Source of the DNA: Lachnoclostridium sp. UBA1241
GTDB taxonomy: Bacteria > Bacillota > Clostridia > Lachnospirales > Lachnospiraceae
Assembly: GCA_002308955.1 (NCBI GenBank)
Contig: DBWJ01000051.1
Span: 28,822-38,000 of the forward strand
Length of the DNA: 9,179 nt
Direction of reading: 5' to 3'
The translations under genes were made by a program, and so were the position numbers. Within the stretch, counting starts at the first letter, position 1. Every line of letters starts with the position of its first letter. Below are positions 6,476 through 9,179 of this stretch, piece after piece. The notes under the pieces were generated by a model. It searched no databases, was not told the origin of the DNA, and saw only the letters and a program-made list of their open reading frames with translations.

Positions 6476-7659
6476 CCGTTATTTCTCCCGTATTGTGCGC
6501 GAAGAAACTCATAGGTCTCCCGCTCCGTATCAAAAATCGTCTCAAGCGCCGGCTTTTCGATAAGCTTATGCTGCTCCATCGAAGCGCTAATCATCTCCGC
6601 AATCCGGGTGAATCCGATCCGTTTCTTCAGAAACTCGGAAACGGCGTATTCATTGGCCGCATTGAATACCGTAGGCATTGTTCCGCCCGTCACCATTGCC
6701 TGCTCCGCAAGCGCAAGTGCAGGAAAGTTTACGCGGTCCGGCTCCGAAAAATGTAACGCCCCCACTTCAAAAAGATCCAGCGGTTTCGTATCCATCGGCT
6801 TCCGCTCCGGATAGAACAAAGCGTACTGAATCGGAAGCTTCATATCCGGAATTCCCATCTGCCCGACAACGGCACCGTCAATAAATTCCACGGCACTGTG
6901 AAGAATGCTTTCCGGATGAATTACCACGCGAATCTGCTCCGGTTTCAGACCGAACAGCCACTTCGCTTCCATCATCTCAAGTCCTTTGTTCACCATTGTA
7001 GCAGAATCGATGGTCACTTTCTGTCCCATCGACCAGTTCGGATGACGAAGTGCATCCTCAACGGTGAAGTTTTCCATCTCGGAAAGGGTCTTTCCGCGGA
7101 AAGGTCCTCCCGAAGCTGTCAGAAGAATCCGGCGGATCTGATCATGCCCGCGGGATACCGGTCCGTCATAGGTAAGCCCCTGCAGGGACTGAAAAATGGC
7201 AGAATGCTCGCTGTCCACCGGATAGATATTTACATGATACTCTTCCGCCATGGGCATGATAAACTGCCCTGCGGTAACAAGCGTTTCCTTATTGGCAAGC
7301 GCAATATCCTTACCGGAACGGATCGCATGAACCGTCGGAAGAATGCCGATCATTCCGACCATTGCCGCAACCATCAGGTCATAGCAGTCCGACTCCGCAC
7401 AGGCAAGAAGCCCTTCCATTCCCGAATACAGAGTGATGCCGGAAAGGTCGGAAATCCGCTCCTTAAGATCCGCAAAAGCTTTCTCATCGAACAAACAAAC
7501 CAGCTTCGGGCGGAATTCCCGAATCTGGCGTTCGATAAGTGTCACATTTGTCCCGGCTACCAAAACGGATACCGAGAGATCCTCCGGATAGTTCCGGACA
7601 ATCTCTAACGTCTGGGTTCCGATGGAACCGGTTGAACCGAATATACCTAAACTTTTCAT
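6472..7659 (-). CDS. dxr: 1-deoxy-D-xylulose 5-phosphate reductoisomerase
   Basis: This is the second enzyme of the MEP pathway. It rearranges and reduces DXP to 2-C-methyl-D-erythritol 4-phosphate with NADPH and a divalent metal, and the family is the target of fosmidomycin. It is 395 aa, the usual length. The N-terminal Rossmann fold opens with GSTGSIG (8-14). Metal ligands are D149 and E151 (PVDSEHS) and E228 (NKGLEMMEA). Substrate-binding residues are S183 (TASGGPFRG), H206, S219, N224 and K225, and the flexible-loop Trp is W209 (HPNWSMG). Family motifs LANKETLV (121-128) and NAANEYAV (333-340) are intact. The ATG overlaps the cdsA stop (ATGA) and has only a weak, badly placed purine-rich site, so it probably depends on ribosomes arriving from cdsA. 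The 3' end overlaps rseP in the same way. Confidence 0.98.
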   Translation of the reverse strand: MKSLGIFGSTGSIGTQTLEIVRNYPEDLSVSVLVAGTNVTLIERQIREFRPKLVCLFDEKAFADLKERISDLSGITLYSGMEGLLACAESDCYDLMVAAMVGMIGILPTVHAIRSGKDIALANKETLVTAGQFIMPMAEEYHVNIYPVDSEHSAIFQSLQGLTYDGPVSRGHDQIRRILLTASGGPFRGKTLSEMENFTVEDALRHPNWSMGQKVTIDSATMVNKGLEMMEAKWLFGLKPEQIRVVIHPESILHSAVEFIDGAVVGQMGIPDMKLPIQYALFYPERKPMDTKPLDLFEVGALHFSEPDRVNFPALALAEQAMVTGGTMPTVFNAANEYAVSEFLKKRIGFTRIAEMISASMEQHKLIEKPALETIFDTERETYEFLRAQYGRNNG

Positions 7660-8474
7660 CCTTTATACCACAAAAACATCTTAATCAGATAAAAGACACA
7701 GGGTGCCGTGAAAAGTACGCTGTCAAAGCGGTCCAGAACGCCTCCGTGGCCGGGAATCAGCTTTCCGTAATCCTTAATGCCGTTGTCCCGCTTGATCGCA
7801 GACGCCGTGAGGTCGCCGAACATCGAAAGAACGGCCGAGCATGCGCATACGATACCGATCACAAGCCAGGTCGGAATCGGTGAGAAATCAGGCAGGTGCT
7901 TATCGCAGCATAATCCGTAAACGGAGCCGATCAGAAAAGCTCCGATAACGCCTCCGGCACAGCCCTCCCAGGTCTTCTTGGGGCTGAGTCTCGGGAAAGC
8001 CTTATGCTTTCCGATGGAGCAGCCGACCAGATAGGCAAAGGTATCGCTACCCCATGCGCCGAGAAGGATTACCCAGACGAGATATACGCCGCCCGGAAGC
8101 ACACGGGTACGATAGATATAGCTTAAGAAAACGCCCACGTAAACAAGCCCGAAGGGAACCATGAACATAATGGTTGACTTCCGCTTCGGAAACGTGAATA
8201 CGTAGGAAATCATCAATACAAGCAGGAATACGCTGAACGCCGGGAGAAAGTACTGCTCGTTCGACGGAGAAAGCATGGTAATGTAATAGACCACAAGGCC
8301 GATATATCCGATAATCGCCTGGGAAGTCTTCTCCGCATGCATCGCCCGGTACAGCTCATACATTCCGAGAAGGGACAGAAACATCGTCAGCCCAAACAGA
8401 ACATATCCTCCGAGTGTAAATGAAATAATCGCGATGATAACCAGTACCGCACCGCTTATCGTTCTTTTCAGCAT
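7656..8474 (-). CDS. cdsA: Phosphatidate cytidylyltransferase (CDP-diglyceride synthase)
   Basis: This integral membrane enzyme joins CTP and phosphatidic acid to give CDP-diacylglycerol, the branch point to the main phospholipids. It is about 272 aa with many hydrophobic segments, the first at about 8-30. The family signature is complete near the C-terminus: S226, K229-R230, K235-D236, the PGHGG loop (242-246) and D249-R250-x-D252. Upstream conserved segments are SDTFAYLVG (144-152) and SPKKTWEG (165-172). These residue numbers count from an alternative GTG at 8475-8477, directly before the ATG. I prefer the ATG at 8472-8474 because AGG (8482-8484) lies 7 nt before it and only 4 nt before the GTG. 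The gap to uppS is short and holds a small GC hairpin. The stop overlaps the dxr start. Confidence 0.97.
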   Translation of the reverse strand: MLKRTISGAVLVIIAIISFTLGGYVLFGLTMFLSLLGMYELYRAMHAEKTSQAIIGYIGLVVYYITMLSPSNEQYFLPAFSVFLLVLMISYVFTFPKRKSTIMFMVPFGLVYVGVFLSYIYRTRVLPGGVYLVWVILLGAWGSDTFAYLVGCSIGKHKAFPRLSPKKTWEGCAGGVIGAFLIGSVYGLCCDKHLPDFSPIPTWLVIGIVCACSAVLSMFGDLTASAIKRDNGIKDYGKLIPGHGGVLDRFDSVLFTAPCVFYLIKMFLWYKG

Positions 8475-8485
8475 CACAAAACCTG

Positions 8486-8498
8486 CCGGCCCAGCCGG
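8486..8498 (-). other. Small GC-rich stem-loop between uppS and cdsA
   Basis: On the transcript, CCGGC-UGG-GCCGG forms a five-pair all-GC stem with a 3-nt loop, ending 1 nt before the AGG of the cdsA ribosome site. An AAAGGAAAGG tract sits between it and the uppS stop, too far from cdsA to be its ribosome site unless the hairpin folds and brings it closer. It is too short, and lacks an adjacent U-tract, to be a terminator. A role in adjusting cdsA translation is possible but is inference. Confidence 0.35.
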
Positions 8499-8511
8499 TC
8501 CTTTCCTTTAG

Positions 8512-9179
8512 TCAGATTCCGCCGAACCGGCGTTCTCTGCCGTTATAAAAATCAATGGCCTTCTGCAGCTCCTTCTTGTTGAAGTCGGGCCATAACGTAT
8601 CCGTAAAATAAAACTCCGAATAGGCGAGCTGCCAGGGAAGGAAATTGCTCGTCCGAAGCTCTCCGCTTGTCCGGATCATCAGGTCCGGATAAGGAATTCC
8701 GGCCGTATCGAAGAAGCTGTAAAACATCTCCTCATTAATCTGTTCCGGATCAACTGTACCTTCCTTTACGCCTTCGGCGACCTTACGGACGGCGCGCAAA
8801 ATCTCATCCCGCCCGCCGTAGTTAATGGCAACCTGGAATTTCAGGCCGGTATTGGATGCGGACACTTCCTCAAGCTTACGGATGCTGTCCTGCAGATCCT
8901 GATCAAGTGCCGAAATATCGCCGATGACACGTACGCGCATGTTATTCTTGCTGCTTCGCTCAATACTGTCCTTCATATATTTCCGAAGGAGGTTCATCAA
9001 TGCGTCGACCTCATCCTTCGGACGCGCCCAGTTCTCGGTGGAAAAGGCATAGATCGTCAGATACTCGATTCCGAGATTGTAAGCGTCCTCGCAGATCTGC
9101 TCCGCGACACGGCTGCCCTGCACGTGGCCGGCTTTCCTCGGAAGCAGACGCTTCTTCGCCCAGCGGCCGTTGCCGTCCA
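8512..9179 (-). CDS. uppS: Isoprenyl transferase, undecaprenyl diphosphate synthase (partial, 5' end outside window)
   Basis: This is a cis-prenyltransferase. It adds eight isopentenyl diphosphates to farnesyl diphosphate to give the C55 lipid carrier for peptidoglycan and other wall polymers. The frame stays open to the window edge. The first full codons give DGNGRWAKKR, the start of the family's MDGNGRW motif with its catalytic Asp, preceded by a codon ending TG that fits Met. Then follow PRKAGH, the FSTENW motif, NYGGRDE, and the C-terminal RTSGE, SNFLPWQ and YSEFYFTDTLWPDF motifs that bind isopentenyl diphosphate and magnesium. About 221 residues are visible. With a family length near 240-250, roughly 20 are missing at the N-terminus. 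An in-frame GTG at 9121-9123 is the Val of GHVQG and not the start. The gene ends at TGA 8512-8514 and leads the visible part of the operon; frr usually lies upstream in Bacillota. Confidence 0.96.
   Translation of the reverse strand, partial: DGNGRWAKKRLLPRKAGHVQGSRVAEQICEDAYNLGIEYLTIYAFSTENWARPKDEVDALMNLLRKYMKDSIERSSKNNMRVRVIGDISALDQDLQDSIRKLEEVSASNTGLKFQVAINYGGRDEILRAVRKVAEGVKEGTVDPEQINEEMFYSFFDTAGIPYPDLMIRTSGELRTSNFLPWQLAYSEFYFTDTLWPDFNKKELQKAIDFYNGRERRFGGI

Noticed and set aside
6898..7608. A 236-codon open frame on the plus strand opposite dxr
   Set aside because: It is the same in-register antisense effect as the other long plus-strand frames. dxr is clearly the coding strand.
9121..9123. 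GTG as the start codon of uppS
   Set aside because: The frame continues upstream to the window edge and encodes the invariant DGNGRW and PRKAGH motifs. This codon is the Val of GHVQG.

Overview
The window is one end of a tightly packed, entirely leftward (minus-strand) operon from a low-GC-lineage Gram-positive bacterium (Bacillota). Class Clostridia is most likely, and a Lachnospiraceae-like member is plausible. The evidence is a PolC-type replicative polymerase, which is characteristic of Bacillota and a few related phyla, and the gene order uppS-cdsA-dxr-rseP-ispG-polC, a conserved firmicute arrangement in which Clostridia carry ispG between rseP and polC. Base composition is about half GC by eye. 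No mobile element, rRNA, tRNA or CRISPR array is visible.

Layout in transcription order (right to left): uppS (5' end cut by the window edge, 9179-8512), cdsA (8474-7656), dxr (7659-6472), rseP (6475-5156), a 79-bp gap with an inverted repeat, ispG (5076-4024), polC (4013-72), then a 71-bp intergenic stretch. That stretch carries a good candidate promoter for the next leftward gene, outside the window. cdsA/dxr and dxr/rseP overlap by ATGA. The polC Shine-Dalgarno overlaps the ispG stop codon. These points support one coupled transcription unit.

The genes join envelope lipid supply to replication. Dxr and IspG are the second and sixth enzymes of the MEP isoprenoid pathway. UppS turns the resulting isoprenoid units into undecaprenyl diphosphate, the lipid carrier for peptidoglycan. 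CdsA makes CDP-diacylglycerol for phospholipids. RseP is the site-2 intramembrane protease, and PolC is the replicative polymerase.

The outstanding observation is in PolC. It lacks the DEDDh 3'-5' proofreading exonuclease that normally sits inside the PHP domain. The two PHP halves are joined cleanly and in frame by a short linker (nt 2607-2708). All nine PHP metal-ligand positions and the three polymerase aspartates are kept. The protein is 1313 aa, against 1437 for B. subtilis PolC. This points to a replicase that proofreads through its PHP domain, through a separate exonuclease, or poorly. Smaller points are two PDZ-like modules in RseP, a clamp-binding motif in PolC without its terminal Phe, an odd palindrome before ispG, and a short direct repeat straddling the rseP stop codon.
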